Shown: piece after piece, positions 55,812 to 64,000 of the stretch
Position numbering within the stretch: position 1 is the first letter of the stretch
How the letters are laid out: each line of letters begins with the position of its first letter
Origin: Roseiarcus sp963806935
Lineage (GTDB): Bacteria > Pseudomonadota > Alphaproteobacteria > Rhizobiales > Beijerinckiaceae
DNA length: 64,000 nucleotides
Direction of reading: 5' to 3'
NCBI GenBank assembly: GCA_963806935.1
Contig: CAWEAT010000005.1
Coordinates: forward strand, 1 to 64,000
Translations under genes and position numbers: made by a program
The notes under the pieces: model-generated
The model's database searches: none
What the model was told of the DNA's origin: nothing
What the model saw: the letters and a program-made list of their open reading frames with translations, nothing else

Positions 55812-56159
55812 TCAGGACGCAAGATCGAGCCAGGCGCCGGGCGGAGCCTTTTCAACCTCGACGATCCAGAGGTCGGGATCGAAGGCGATTTCGCGTTTGA
55901 GCCGCTCCTCGGCCTCGCCGGATCCGATGCTGTCCCCGCTGTGGGCCCGAACGAAAATCCGCTCGACGCCCGGACCAAGCTCGGCGGCGACGGACTGCGG
56001 CGCCGGCCCGTAGAGGGTCGCGCGTCCGTCCAGGTGATCGACCTTGACGAAAATGGCGCCCGCCTCCGCCGCGCCGCGGCGGCGCAGCGCAGCGCTTGCC
56101 CCCTCCACTCCGCATCGACGCAAATAAGCGGCGACCCAGATGTCGGACCGCAGGCGCAA
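55812..56159 (-). CDS. DUF1491 family protein
   Basis: This 115-residue protein starts MRLRSDIWVAAYLRRCGVEG and contains RRRGAAEAGAIFVKVDHLDG, ATLYGPAPQS and a C-terminal region ending WIVEVEKAPPGAW. This is the DUF1491 pattern, found in alphaproteobacteria and without known function. It is 5 bp downstream of the peptidoglycan-binding gene, so the two share an operon. Confidence 0.85.
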   Translation of the reverse strand: MRLRSDIWVAAYLRRCGVEGASAALRRRGAAEAGAIFVKVDHLDGRATLYGPAPQSVAAELGPGVERIFVRAHSGDSIGSGEAEERLKREIAFDPDLWIVEVEKAPPGAWLDLAS

Positions 56160-56164
56160 CCGGC

Positions 56165-56842
56165 TCAGCGTCCCCCGGCGCGCGCAGCCGCAGTCAGTTG
56201 TTTGAGAAGTCGCGGAGTGATCTCGGTCGAAGGCGGCAAACCATGGGCCCGTTCGAAATCCCGCACGGCCTGCTGGGTCGCGGCGCCGTCATTCCCGTCC
56301 GGCTTCACCGGATAGCCAAGCTTGGCCAGCGCAGTCTGCGCCGCGAGAATCAGATGCGCCCCATCGACGCGAGACTCTCCGCGCAAGAGATCGGTGATCG
56401 GATCGGAGGGGAGCGAAGTGGAGGCGTCGGCGGCTTCGGCCGGCCGCGCGGGCGGAACAGCGCTGGGGGCCGGCGCGGCCGAAGCGTCATGCTCCCCGGG
56501 TTTTGGGGCGGGCGAGACGGCCGGCGCCCGGCCGGCGGACGAGATGGTCGGCAGCGGCGATCCGAACAGCGGCGCGGGACGCCGCTCGTGCTGGAAAAGA
56601 AGCGCGTTGACTGCGACGCCAACGAGACCGACCGCCAGGCTCGCTGCGAGATAATAGCGCAGGTGATCCGCCTTCAGCCGCCAGGTCAGCCTCCGCCGAA
56701 CCGTTTGGCCGGCGGATTGCCGCAGAGGTCCCCGAAGCGGAGCCGAACCGGTCTGGGTGCGCGAAAGAGCCAACGCCAACTTACTCTCCTTAGACTGCGG
56801 TCCCGTCAGTCCTGCCTGGAATTCGAAAGACCATGGGCTCAA
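56165..56842 (-). CDS. Membrane-anchored peptidoglycan-binding protein
   Basis: The protein has up to 225 residues. One membrane helix (YYLAASLAVGLVGVAVNALL, about 63-82) follows a basic cytoplasmic start. A Pro/Ala-rich linker leads to a PG_binding_1 domain (LILAAQTALAKLGYPVKPDG, NDGAATQQAVRDFERAHGLP) near the C-terminus. It probably sits in the inner membrane with the binding domain against the cell wall. The start is uncertain; inner TTG codons are possible. It is the first gene of a pair with DUF1491. Confidence 0.75.
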   Translation of the reverse strand: MSPWSFEFQAGLTGPQSKESKLALALSRTQTGSAPLRGPLRQSAGQTVRRRLTWRLKADHLRYYLAASLAVGLVGVAVNALLFQHERRPAPLFGSPLPTISSAGRAPAVSPAPKPGEHDASAAPAPSAVPPARPAEAADASTSLPSDPITDLLRGESRVDGAHLILAAQTALAKLGYPVKPDGNDGAATQQAVRDFERAHGLPPSTEITPRLLKQLTAAARAGGR

Positions 56843-57163
56843 CGCGCGCCGCTACTTTAATGCCCCAGGTGGAAATGGTCACGCCGGGTCGCGAAACCTG
56901 GCCTGCGATAAATTGGGTCCAGGCCGTTTCCTTAAGATTGCATCAGCAAATTAAATCAATCCTAAGTCCTGAACCCAGCGGCGCGACGCTTCTCGCCAGA
57001 TCGGCGAGCTGTTCGGGTATGGTTTACGCTCCGTTACCGCGGGCTCCCGATCCTTAACAAAGTATGGATCAGGAACCTCAAGCGTGAGGGCGTCTTCCGA
57101 CAGATCATTAGCTTCCCTGGTTTATGTTTCGGCGAAGCGATGACCGGATCGCTGGAGGCGGCC
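56843..57163. other. Intergenic region without a supported gene
   Basis: This is the divergent region between the peptidoglycan-binding gene (minus) and the small hypothetical gene (plus). It is AT-richer around 56930-56970 and should hold both promoters, but no clear -35/-10 pair stands out. Confidence 0.5.
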
Positions 57164-57553
57164 ATGGGATTCGTGGCGAAAAGCGTGTTTTGGCTTGGAC
57201 TTGTCTATAGCGCCATGCCGTTTGATTCCGGGACCCCGATCGCCCTGGCGCCAACGCCCGGCGCCATGCCCGGCGAGGCCAGTTCGTCGTTGGAAAGCCT
57301 CGCCGCCGCTTTGATCCCAGCCGCCCGCCAGAACCCGGAAGGCTGGAAGTCTGCCGTGGAGGTCGCCGCGGCGCTCTGCGCGCCCAACTGCCTTCGCGCC
57401 GCGGCCGCAGGGCTGAGCCCGACCGGCGGTCCGCCGGCAAAAGACCCGGCCGACCCCTCGTTGCGACGGGTCTCGCGCGAGAAATCCGGCCGAGAGGGCG
57501 CTGTTCGACCGCGCGCGGCTAACCATATAAGATCACAGGACAGACAAACTTGA
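57164..57553 (+). CDS. Small hypothetical protein with an N-terminal hydrophobic segment
   Basis: The protein has 129 residues from the ATG at 57164. It begins GFVAKSVFWLGLVYSAMPFD, a hydrophobic segment like those of short DUF5330-type Rhizobiales proteins. The middle is Ala/Pro-rich with two Cys in VAAALCAPNCLRAA. No catalytic pattern is visible. It ends 10 bp before sufE and may share its transcript. An ATG at 57140 is also in frame. Confidence 0.5.
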   Translation: MGFVAKSVFWLGLVYSAMPFDSGTPIALAPTPGAMPGEASSSLESLAAALIPAARQNPEGWKSAVEVAAALCAPNCLRAAAAGLSPTGGPPAKDPADPSLRRVSREKSGREGAVRPRAANHIRSQDRQT

Positions 57554-57563
57554 CGGGGATTTC

Positions 57564-57998
57564 TTGTCGGCGATCGACGTCATACGCGACGATTTTGCTT
57601 CCCTCGACGACTGGGAGGATCGATATCGTTACGTTATCGAGCTGGGCCACACGCTCGAGCCGCTGAGCCCGGCCGCCCACAACGACGCCAACAAGGTCAG
57701 GGGCTGCGTCAGCCAGGTTTGGCTGGAATGCGCGCCGGCGGCGAATGGCGACGGCCGGACGACCCTGCGCTATCGCGGGGATAGCGATTCGCACCTTGTG
57801 CGCGGTCTGATCGCGATCGCGATCGCGCTTTTTTCCGATCGAACGCCGGAAGAGATCCTTGCCGTCGACGCGCATGGCGCTTTTCGCGGGCTCGGCCTCG
57901 AGCAGCACCTGACGCCACAGCGCTCGAACGGGGTTCGCGCCATGATCGACCGCATTCGCGCCGACGCCGCAGGGGTGAGGCTCGGCGCGATGCCGTAA
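57564..57998 (+). CDS. sufE: SufE-like cysteine desulfuration protein
   Basis: The protein has 144 residues. The sulfur-accepting cysteine is C48 in ANKVRGCVSQVWLECAP, the SufE signature, and the end has QHLTPQRSNGVRAMIDRIRA. SufE takes persulfide sulfur from SufS for iron-sulfur cluster assembly. The TTG start at 57564 gives SAIDVIRDDFASLDDWEDRY, the normal N-terminus. No other suf genes are nearby. Confidence 0.9.
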   Translation: MSAIDVIRDDFASLDDWEDRYRYVIELGHTLEPLSPAAHNDANKVRGCVSQVWLECAPAANGDGRTTLRYRGDSDSHLVRGLIAIAIALFSDRTPEEILAVDAHGAFRGLGLEQHLTPQRSNGVRAMIDRIRADAAGVRLGAMP

Positions 57999-58191
57999 GT
58001 CCAGCCTCCGGATCTTGGTGCGCAACCCTTCGCAACCGTAGTGGGCCGCCCGCATCCAGCAGCGCGACGCCTTGCATGGTTGTCCGCTCTTCAAGCGGCA
58101 AATTTCCCCCTGCCCCGACGAATTGGTCAACAGTTCATTAATCCCGTTGGCGGAGAATGAACGCGACCCTTCGTCGCGTGGATGTCGTTTG

Positions 58192-59067
58192 ATGAGCGAA
58201 AGCAAAGACTTGAGCGTCGGTCACACATCTCGGGATCCTTCGCCGCGGACCCCTTCGCGGGAGCTTGTTCCCGTCGTGCCTCCTCCGCGACCCAAATCTG
58301 CGCCCGAGCCGCAAGCGCCCGCGCCGCCGGACAGGCTCTCTTCGTCTCGATTCGCCTTGGCCGCCGCAGCGGCGGTTGCCGTCGTGGTTGCCGTTGCGGG
58401 GGCGCTGGTCTGGGAGGATCGGCAGCAAACCGGCATTCTGGCGGAGCGCGCGAGCGAAACCGAGTCCCTGGCGCAGACGGTCAGGTCGCTGAGGGTGCGT
58501 CTCGACGCCATCGACGCGGCCAAATCGCGCGACGATCTCGCCGACTTGCGCCGCTCCGTCGGCGACATGAAGACATCCGTCGTTTCGGCGCGCGAGTTCA
58601 ATTCGGCCCTGGCGATGATCTCCCAGCGCGTCGACAAGCTGGACAGTGAAGAAAGCGCAAAAGTCAGCAAACTCAGCGAGCGCATGGACCACGAAGGAAG
58701 CACGTTGACGGCTGAGCTTTCCGGCCGGGTCGACAAGCTCGAGAAGAAGATCGTCGCGCCCATCTCGCCGCCGCCGCAAGCCGCGCAAGCCGAGCAGCCG
58801 CCGGTCCCGCCCAAGCTCCCCGGCAACGTTTCGATGGAGCCGACAGGATCGATCGAGCGTCCAAGACCTCTGCTGCGCGGCTATATCGTCCTCGACGCCC
58901 GAAGCGATGTCGCGCTGATCGGTGGACGCTTTGGCGAGCAGGAGGTGCGACGGGGCGATTTTCTCCCGGGAGCCGGACGCGTCGAACGCATCGAGTTCAG
59001 GGGCGGGCGATGGACGGTGCTGACCAGCGAAGGCGTCATTGTCGCGGCGGACTTTCGGCCGAACTAG
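58192..59067 (+). CDS. Membrane-anchored coiled-coil protein of unknown function
   Basis: The protein has 291 residues from the ATG at 58192. A Pro-rich cytoplasmic start is followed by one membrane helix (FALAAAAAVAVVVAVAGALV, about 54-73), then a coiled coil of about 120 residues (RASETESLAQTVRSLRVRLD, LADLRRSVGDMKTSVVSARE, SKLSERMDHEGSTLTAELSG). The C-terminal 60-residue domain has LLRGYIVLDARSDVALIGGR and GDFLPGAGRVERIEFRGGRW, probably a small beta domain that could bind cell wall or another protein. I do not recognise the family. Confidence 0.65.
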   Translation: MSESKDLSVGHTSRDPSPRTPSRELVPVVPPPRPKSAPEPQAPAPPDRLSSSRFALAAAAAVAVVVAVAGALVWEDRQQTGILAERASETESLAQTVRSLRVRLDAIDAAKSRDDLADLRRSVGDMKTSVVSAREFNSALAMISQRVDKLDSEESAKVSKLSERMDHEGSTLTAELSGRVDKLEKKIVAPISPPPQAAQAEQPPVPPKLPGNVSMEPTGSIERPRPLLRGYIVLDARSDVALIGGRFGEQEVRRGDFLPGAGRVERIEFRGGRWTVLTSEGVIVAADFRPN

Positions 59068-59132
59068 AGCGCGGCGCATTCGAATGGAGTCGATTTCGGC
59101 TCCTTTTCGTCAGCGTCGCCGGCGTTGATCGG

Positions 59133-59295
59133 GGTGATCCGACTTGGGTTTTCTTGGCTTCGGGGCCGTTTCAGGCCGAAGGGCCTGTTCGAGCGGGTTG
59201 CATTATCTTGGATTGGCTTGGATTTTCTCGTCCGAATCGTGACTTTTCAATCGGGTTGCGCGCCGCGAAGCCGGAGACGAATTTTCCCCGCGCTT
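59133..59295 (-). repeat. Dispersed intergenic repeat, copy B
   Basis: This is the reverse-complement partner of 31271-31428. On the minus strand it reads through GCGCGCAACCCGATTGAAAA, then CGATTCGGACGAGAAAATCC and AAGCCAATCCAAG, to CCAAGAAAACCCAAGTCGG. It lies in the long gap upstream of fabA. The remaining parts of that gap (59068-59132 and 59296-59648) hold no gene I can support. Confidence 0.8.
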
Positions 59296-59648
59296 GGCCA
59301 TCGCGTGCGGGGCGCGGAACGGCGGCCCGCGGTTTTGGCGCGGGAAATGTCAGAATTGGTCATGGCGGGCAGCTTAAGCTGAATTCTGATTTTCCGCAAG
59401 AATTTGTTCTGCCTAGCCGTTCCCTTCGTCTCAAACGAAAGGCGGGGACTCCAGTCGCTTCGTCTCGGCGCGCCCCACTCTCGCTTTGTGTCCGGATCAG
59501 GGTCCGCCCGGGGCGGCGGTCGACCAACCGATTCCAGGGGCAAATCCTGGCGTCCAGGCGCGACGCTTTCGATAAGCGGGGGCCTGTGTTACCAAGCGGG
59601 CTCGAGCCTTCCGCGCTTCGCGCGATCCCCGGGGTTAGACCGCGCAAG

Positions 59649-60173
59649 ATGATTCGACGGCAGACGAGTTTCAGCTATGAGGACCTCATCGCCTGCGGTC
59701 GAGGAGAGTTGTTCGGACCAGGCAATGCGCAACTGCCCTTGCCGCCGATGTTGATGTTCGATCGGATCAGCGCGATCTCGGAGTCCGGCGGGGCCAACGG
59801 CAAGGGGGAAGTGCGCGCGGAGCTCGACATCAAACCGGACCTCTGGTTTTTCGGTTGCCACTTCAAGGGCGACCCGGTGATGCCGGGGTGTCTCGGTCTG
59901 GACGCCCTGTGGCAATTGACCGGGTTCTTCCTTGGCTGGCTCGGCCTGCCGGGTCGGGGACGCGCGCTCGGGGTCGGAGAAGTCAAGTTCGCCGACCAGG
60001 TCCTCCCGACCATAAAAAGGGTCGTATACGGCGTGGATATCAAGCGCGTCTTCAAGGGCAAGCTGATCCTCGGCGTCGCCGACGGGTGGTTGGAGGGCGA
60101 CGGCCGACGGATCTATGACGTGAAGGATATCCGCGTCGGCCTGTTCAGCCCCTCAAACGCGGGCTTGGCTTAA
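59649..60173 (+). CDS. fabA: 3-hydroxydecanoyl-ACP dehydratase/isomerase
   Basis: This 174-residue hotdog enzyme introduces the cis double bond in fatty acid synthesis. The catalytic His71 and Asp85 are in WFFGCHFKGDPVMPGCLGLD. The ATG at 59649 gives MIRRQTSFSYEDLIACGRGE, the standard start. It begins the fabA-fabB-fabI cluster, which makes unsaturated fatty acids. A long non-coding leader with repeat copy B lies upstream. Confidence 0.95.
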   Translation: MIRRQTSFSYEDLIACGRGELFGPGNAQLPLPPMLMFDRISAISESGGANGKGEVRAELDIKPDLWFFGCHFKGDPVMPGCLGLDALWQLTGFFLGWLGLPGRGRALGVGEVKFADQVLPTIKRVVYGVDIKRVFKGKLILGVADGWLEGDGRRIYDVKDIRVGLFSPSNAGLA

Positions 60174-60213
60174 GCCTATCGGAGACATGGGGGGCAAGGG
60201 TGGAGACGAAAGG

Positions 60214-61437
60214 ATGAGGCGCGTTGTCGTCACCGGCATGGGAATCGTGTCCTCGATCGGCAACAACACCCAGGAAGTGATAGCCAGTCTTCACGCGGGA
60301 AAATCGGGGATCACGCGGGCCGAACGACTTGCTGAGCTTGGCTTTCGCTCCCAAGTCCAAGGAGCGCCGACCCTCCGGCCCGAAGAGGTCGTCGATCGTC
60401 GTGCGATGCGGTTTCACGGCGGCGGCACGGCTTGGAACCATGTCGCGATGGATCAGGCGATCGTCGACAGCGGCCTCGCGCCCGACGAGGTTTCTGACGA
60501 ACGGACCGGCCTCATCATGGGGTCGGGCGGCCCCTCGACCCGGGCGATTGTCGAGGCTGCCGATATCGCCCGCGCCAAGGGACCCAAACGAGTCGGGCCG
60601 TTCGCGGTGCCGAAGTCCATGTCCTCGACCGCGTCGGCCACCCTGTCGACCTGGTTCAAGATCAAGGGCGTCAGCTATTCAATATCCTCCGCCTGCGCCA
60701 CCTCCAATCACTGCATCGGGGCGGCGTATGAGCACATCCTCCACGACAAGCAGGACGTGATGTTCGCCGGAGGCTGCGAAGAGCTCGACTGGACGTTGTC
60801 GGTGCTGTTCGACGCCATGGGCGCCCTCTCTTCGGCCTATAACGGCTCCCCATCCCGTGCGTCGCGCGCCTACGACAGGAATCGGGACGGTTTTGTCATT
60901 TCGGCCGGGGCAGGCGTGCTGGTGCTCGAGGAGTACGATCGGGCAAAAGCCCGGGGCGCCAGAATTTACGGCGAGATTGTGGGCTATGGCGCCACGTCCG
61001 ATGGCCACGACATGGTCGCGCCCTCAGGCGAAGGCGCCGCGCGATGCATGCGACAAGCGCTCACGCGGGTTAAGGTCCCGATCGACTACATCAATCCGCA
61101 TGCGACTTCGACCCCGGTCGGCGATCTCAAGGAGATCGAGGCGATACGCCAGGTCTTCGGCTCCGGCGAAAACTGCCCGCCGATTTCGGCAACCAAATCC
61201 TTGACCGGCCACTCCCAGGGCGCCACCGGCGTGCACGAGGCGATTTATTCTTTGTTGATGATGCAGAACGGCTTCATCTGCGAAAGCGCGCATATCGATG
61301 AGCTCGACCCCGCCTTTTCGGACATGCCGATCGTGCGCAAGCGGCGCGACAACGTCAAACTGAGATCGGCGCTATCGAACTCTTTCGGTTTTGGCGGCAC
61401 CAACGCCACGCTCGTATTCAAGCACGTGGACGCTTGA
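60214..61437 (+). CDS. fabB: 3-oxoacyl-ACP synthase I
   Basis: This 407-residue condensing enzyme elongates the cis-unsaturated intermediates made by FabA. The catalytic triad is Cys161 (SISSACATSNHCIGAAYEH), His in INPHATSTPVGDLKEIEAIR and His in TKSLTGHSQGATGVHEAIYS. The C-terminal glycine loop is NSFGFGGTNATLVF. The start at 60214 follows GAAAGGATG closely. It is 40 bp after fabA. Confidence 0.95.
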   Translation: MRRVVVTGMGIVSSIGNNTQEVIASLHAGKSGITRAERLAELGFRSQVQGAPTLRPEEVVDRRAMRFHGGGTAWNHVAMDQAIVDSGLAPDEVSDERTGLIMGSGGPSTRAIVEAADIARAKGPKRVGPFAVPKSMSSTASATLSTWFKIKGVSYSISSACATSNHCIGAAYEHILHDKQDVMFAGGCEELDWTLSVLFDAMGALSSAYNGSPSRASRAYDRNRDGFVISAGAGVLVLEEYDRAKARGARIYGEIVGYGATSDGHDMVAPSGEGAARCMRQALTRVKVPIDYINPHATSTPVGDLKEIEAIRQVFGSGENCPPISATKSLTGHSQGATGVHEAIYSLLMMQNGFICESAHIDELDPAFSDMPIVRKRRDNVKLRSALSNSFGFGGTNATLVFKHVDA

Positions 61438-61528
61438 GTCCGTGACTTCGCCGCACCGCGCGACGGGCGCGAACGAACCGGTCGCGACCTCTCAAATCGA
61501 TCTTCCACATTCGAACGATAAGGATGCC

Positions 61529-62326
61529 ATGAGGCCCGGCTTGATGAGCGGCAAACGCGGCCTCGTTATGGGGGTCGCCAACGATCATTCGATCGCCTGG
61601 GGCATAGCCAAGGCGTTGGCGGCGGAAGGGGCGGAACTCGCCTTCACTTACCAGAGCGACGCACTCGGCAAACGAGTCGCTCCGCTTGCCGAGGCGGTTG
61701 GCTCGCAGCATGTGCTACCCTGCGACGTCGAGGACCTGACCTCCGTCGACGCGGTTCTTGCTGCGCTCGGCAAAGCGTGGGGCAGCCTCGATTTTCTGGT
61801 TCATTGCATCGGGTTTTCCGATCGCAATGAGCTGAAAGGCCGCTATGCAGATACGAGCCGCGAGAATTTCGTCCGAACGATGGTCATATCGGCGTTCTCG
61901 TTCACCGAGGTCGCCAAACGCGCCGCCATCATGATGCCCTCCGGAGGGGCAATGCTGACGCTGACCTTCGGCGGCGCGACGCGCGTCGTGCCGAACTATA
62001 ATGTGATGGGGGTCGCCAAGGCCGCCTTGGAGGCGAGCGTGCGTTATCTGGCCGCGGACTTCGGTCCTGAGAACATTCGCGTCAACGCGATTTCGGCCGG
62101 CCCAATCCGCACTTTGGCCGGCGCCGGGATCGCCGACGCGCGCTTCATGTTCAATTTCCAGCGCGACCATTCCCCGCTTCGGCGCACGGTGACAATCGAG
62201 AATGTCGGCGGCGCCGCGCTTTATCTGCTCTCCTCGCTTTCGGACGGCGTGACCGGTGAAGTGCATTTCGTCGACGCCGGCTACAATATCGTCTCCATGC
62301 CCCGCCCCGATGAGCTCAAGAGTTGA
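61529..62326 (+). CDS. fabI: Enoyl-ACP reductase (NADH)
   Basis: This 265-residue short-chain-dehydrogenase-type enzyme performs the last reduction of fatty acid elongation. The cofactor motif is KRGLVMGVANDHSIAWGIAK. The active site has VPNYNVMGVAKAALEASVRY (Tyr and Lys). The first Tyr of the FabI triad region reads Phe here (MLTLTFGGATRVV, where E. coli has LSYLG), which may be a natural variant. The ATG at 61529 follows AAGGATGCC. It is 91 bp after fabB in the same operon. Confidence 0.94.
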   Translation: MRPGLMSGKRGLVMGVANDHSIAWGIAKALAAEGAELAFTYQSDALGKRVAPLAEAVGSQHVLPCDVEDLTSVDAVLAALGKAWGSLDFLVHCIGFSDRNELKGRYADTSRENFVRTMVISAFSFTEVAKRAAIMMPSGGAMLTLTFGGATRVVPNYNVMGVAKAALEASVRYLAADFGPENIRVNAISAGPIRTLAGAGIADARFMFNFQRDHSPLRRTVTIENVGGAALYLLSSLSDGVTGEVHFVDAGYNIVSMPRPDELKS

Positions 62327-62372
62327 CATAGGCGATCGCAACCGGTCCGTCCGGCGCGCGCAAGCAGTCGTT

Positions 62373-63588
62373 TTGAAGCTCCTGCGCATCTGCACTGTCG
62401 CGCTTGGGTTGATAGGCCTCGTCGTGTCCGCGAGCGCCGCAGTCAGGCGGCCAGTTCATTCCCATCGCGACCCGTTCCGCGAGTTCGTTGCCTCGCTCTG
62501 GCAATCGGCCGAAGAGCGCGGCGTTTCGCGCCGGACTTTCGACGCCGCCTTTAAGGGGGTTTCGTTCGACCCGAAGGTCGTCGCAATGACGGAAGCGCAA
62601 CCAGAGTTTGTGCGTCCGATCTGGGACTATGTCGCTAGCGCGGTTTCGGCCGATCGAATCGAGCGCGGCCGCGCCAAGGCCGGCGCGGCGAGCGCTTGGC
62701 TAGCCAAAGCCAGGGACGCCTACGGCGTCGACGAGGCCGTGATTCTGGGCGTCTGGGGCCTCGAGACCGATTTCGGCGACTATCTCGGATCGTACAATGT
62801 GGTTGAGGCGCTGGCGAGCCTCGCTTATGTCCGCTTTCGCGGCGACTACTTCCGTGACGAGTTGCTTTCCGCCCTGGTCATCCTCGAACAGGGTGGCGTT
62901 GCTCCGAGGGAGATGGTCGGCTCGTGGGCGGGCGCGATGGGACAGACGCAGTTCATGCCGTCGAGCTATCTCGCCTACGCCCTTGATTTCGACGAGGGCG
63001 GCCGACGGGACGTTTGGACCCACGACGCTGACGCCATCGGTTCGACAGCGAATTATCTCGCCAAGCATGGCTGGGTCACGGGTCTGCCCTGGGGCTTCGA
63101 GGTCGCGTTGCCGCCCGGATTCGTCCTGACGAACGCCGACTCGACATCGCCCGCGCCATTCTCGTCCTTCGCCGCCCGCGGCGTCAAAAGGGCTGACGGC
63201 GCGGCATGGCCGGAGAAAGGGGAAGGTCGGCTCATGATCCCTCGCCGGCCTGAAGGGGCCGGTGTTCCTGGTCACCGGCAATTTCGACGTGATCAAGACC
63301 TACAACAATTCAACCGCGTACGCCCTGTCGGTGGCTTTGCTCGGCGACGCTGTGAGAGGCGGCGGCGGGCTGGTCGCTCCGTGGCCGACCGACCGACCGC
63401 TGACGGCAGTCCAAACCCAGACGCTTCAGGCGAAACTCAAGAAAATGGGCTACGACGTCGGCAAGGTCGACGGCAAGATCGGCGATGCGCTGCACGCAGC
63501 CGTTCGGGTTTATCAGGAACGCAATGGCCTTGCGCCCGACGGCTACGCCGACTTGGTCTTGTTCAAGCGGATCAGCGCTGAGCGATGA
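62373..63588 (+). pseudogene. Lytic murein transglycosylase with peptidoglycan-binding tail, one frameshift
   Basis: After a signal/anchor segment (LLRICTVALGLIGLVVSASA), the SLT_2 (MltB-like) domain has DEAVILGVWGLETDFGDYLG with the catalytic Glu, and SWAGAMGQTQFMPSSYLAYA. Near 63240-63255 one extra base shifts the frame. The right reading resumes as GPVFLVTGNFDVIKTYNNST and a PG_binding_1 domain (TLQAKLKKMGYDVGKVDGKI) to 63588. It cleaves peptidoglycan to anhydro-muropeptides in the periplasm. The start is uncertain; TTG 62373 gives the best signal sequence. The single indel may be a sequence error. Confidence 0.82.
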
Positions 63589-63713
63589 TTGTCTTCGCCG
63601 GCGGCGCGCTTGTTTGCCTATGAGGGCCATGCTAGGCGACGCCAAATCGCGTTTGGGTCGCCCCAACGACCGCCACGAGGCGTTCGGTCTCGCGGTACAG
63701 GGAGCAGTTGACG

Positions 63714-64000
63714 ATGCCTGATCAAAACGGCAACGGCGCCGAAGCGCCGCAGACCGGCCCGAAATTCTCGGTTCTCGCCCAGTATACGAAAGATTTGTCG
63801 TTCGAGAATCCCAACGCGCCGCGCACTCTGGGCCCGCAACAGACGGCCCCGAACATCTCGATCCAGATCAACGTGAACGCGCGTCAGCTCGCCCCATCCG
63901 ACTTCGAGGTGAGCCTCATGCTCGAGGGCGGGGCCGGGCAAGGCGCGGATACCATGTTCAAGTTCGAGCTCAACTATGCCGGCGTGTTCCGGGTCGAGAA
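63714..64000 (+). CDS. secB: Protein-export chaperone SecB (cut by the window end)
   Basis: The first 95 residues are present. The start is MPDQNGNGAEAPQ, then PKFSVLAQYTKDLSFENPNA, the conserved SecB block, and ISIQINVNARQL and DFEVSLMLEGGAG follow. SecB is a tetramer that keeps preproteins unfolded and hands them to SecA, whose gene with a SecB-binding zinc tail is at 23208-26024. The ATG at 63714 has GGGAG upstream. The 3' end lies outside the window. Confidence 0.92.
   Translation, partial: MPDQNGNGAEAPQTGPKFSVLAQYTKDLSFENPNAPRTLGPQQTAPNISIQINVNARQLAPSDFEVSLMLEGGAGQGADTMFKFELNYAGVFRVE

Noticed and set aside
59010..59648. Upstream extension of the fabA frame (over 200 codons)
   Set aside because: The extension passes through the end of the previous gene and the dispersed repeat; FabA homology begins only at 59649.
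1..64000. CRISPR arrays, tRNA and rRNA genes
   Set aside because: No regularly spaced repeats, no tRNA T-loop with matching stems and no rRNA-like conserved stretches were seen on either strand; a covariance search would be decisive.

Overview
The window is about 64 kb of GC-rich alphaproteobacterial chromosome, most likely from a Rhizobiales organism. The evidence is the combination of chpT, an EipA/DUF1134 protein, DUF1491 and DUF4167 proteins, a class I lysyl-tRNA synthetase, a petP-petR pair divergent from ilvE, a fabA-fabB-fabI operon and a serC leader RNA. A family such as Beijerinckiaceae or Methylocystaceae is plausible, but this is inference. No rRNA, tRNA or CRISPR array was seen.

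Layout. (1) 1-10 kb is accessory and decayed. It holds an AT-rich AAA ATPase/TOPRIM-like pair with a broken ATPase, a frameshifted cyclase, the tail of a second lpd beside an intact lpd, a PEP-CTERM remnant, an IS110-family element, and a pile-up of IS1182, IS256 and IS630 fragments. (2) 10-14 kb carries surface polysaccharide genes: glf, and an O-antigen ligase/polymerase-like gene split by an IS5-family insertion. (3) 14-34 kb is core: lysK, a membrane GT2 glycosyltransferase, efp divergent from epmA, recQ, mutM, secA, prmC, a thioesterase, a Trm112-like protein, serA, serC, eipA and cysQ. (4) 33-46 kb holds chpT with a receiver protein, a DUF4167 gene, the ribF-ileS-lspA cluster, a MaoC hydratase, a HAD phosphatase, trxA, and a petP-petR-kinase operon divergent from ilvE. 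(5) 47-56 kb holds a UvrD/PcrA helicase and a collapsed Tad/Flp pilus locus (flp, pieces of cpaA, cpaD, cpaE and tadB, and most of tadC). Upstream of flp lies an IS5-family (IS427-like) element that is itself interrupted by a 2.0-kb IS1595-family element with passenger genes. (6) 56-64 kb holds DUF1491, peptidoglycan-binding, SufE and coiled-coil proteins, the fabA-fabB-fabI operon, a lytic transglycosylase and the start of secB.

Two features run through the whole window. Many conserved genes, including essential ileS and ribF, carry single-base frameshifts, several of them in homopolymers; this looks more like sequence error than biology, so calls of 'pseudogene' for housekeeping genes should be read as 'frameshifted in this sequence'. 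Separately, there is real mobile-element layering and locus decay, with terminal repeats and target duplications still visible. The most unusual items are the IS1595 element inserted exactly at the programmed frameshift site of another IS, its uncharacterised passenger genes, a roughly 160-bp repeat present in two inverted copies 28 kb apart (one upstream of fabA), and the collapsed Tad locus.
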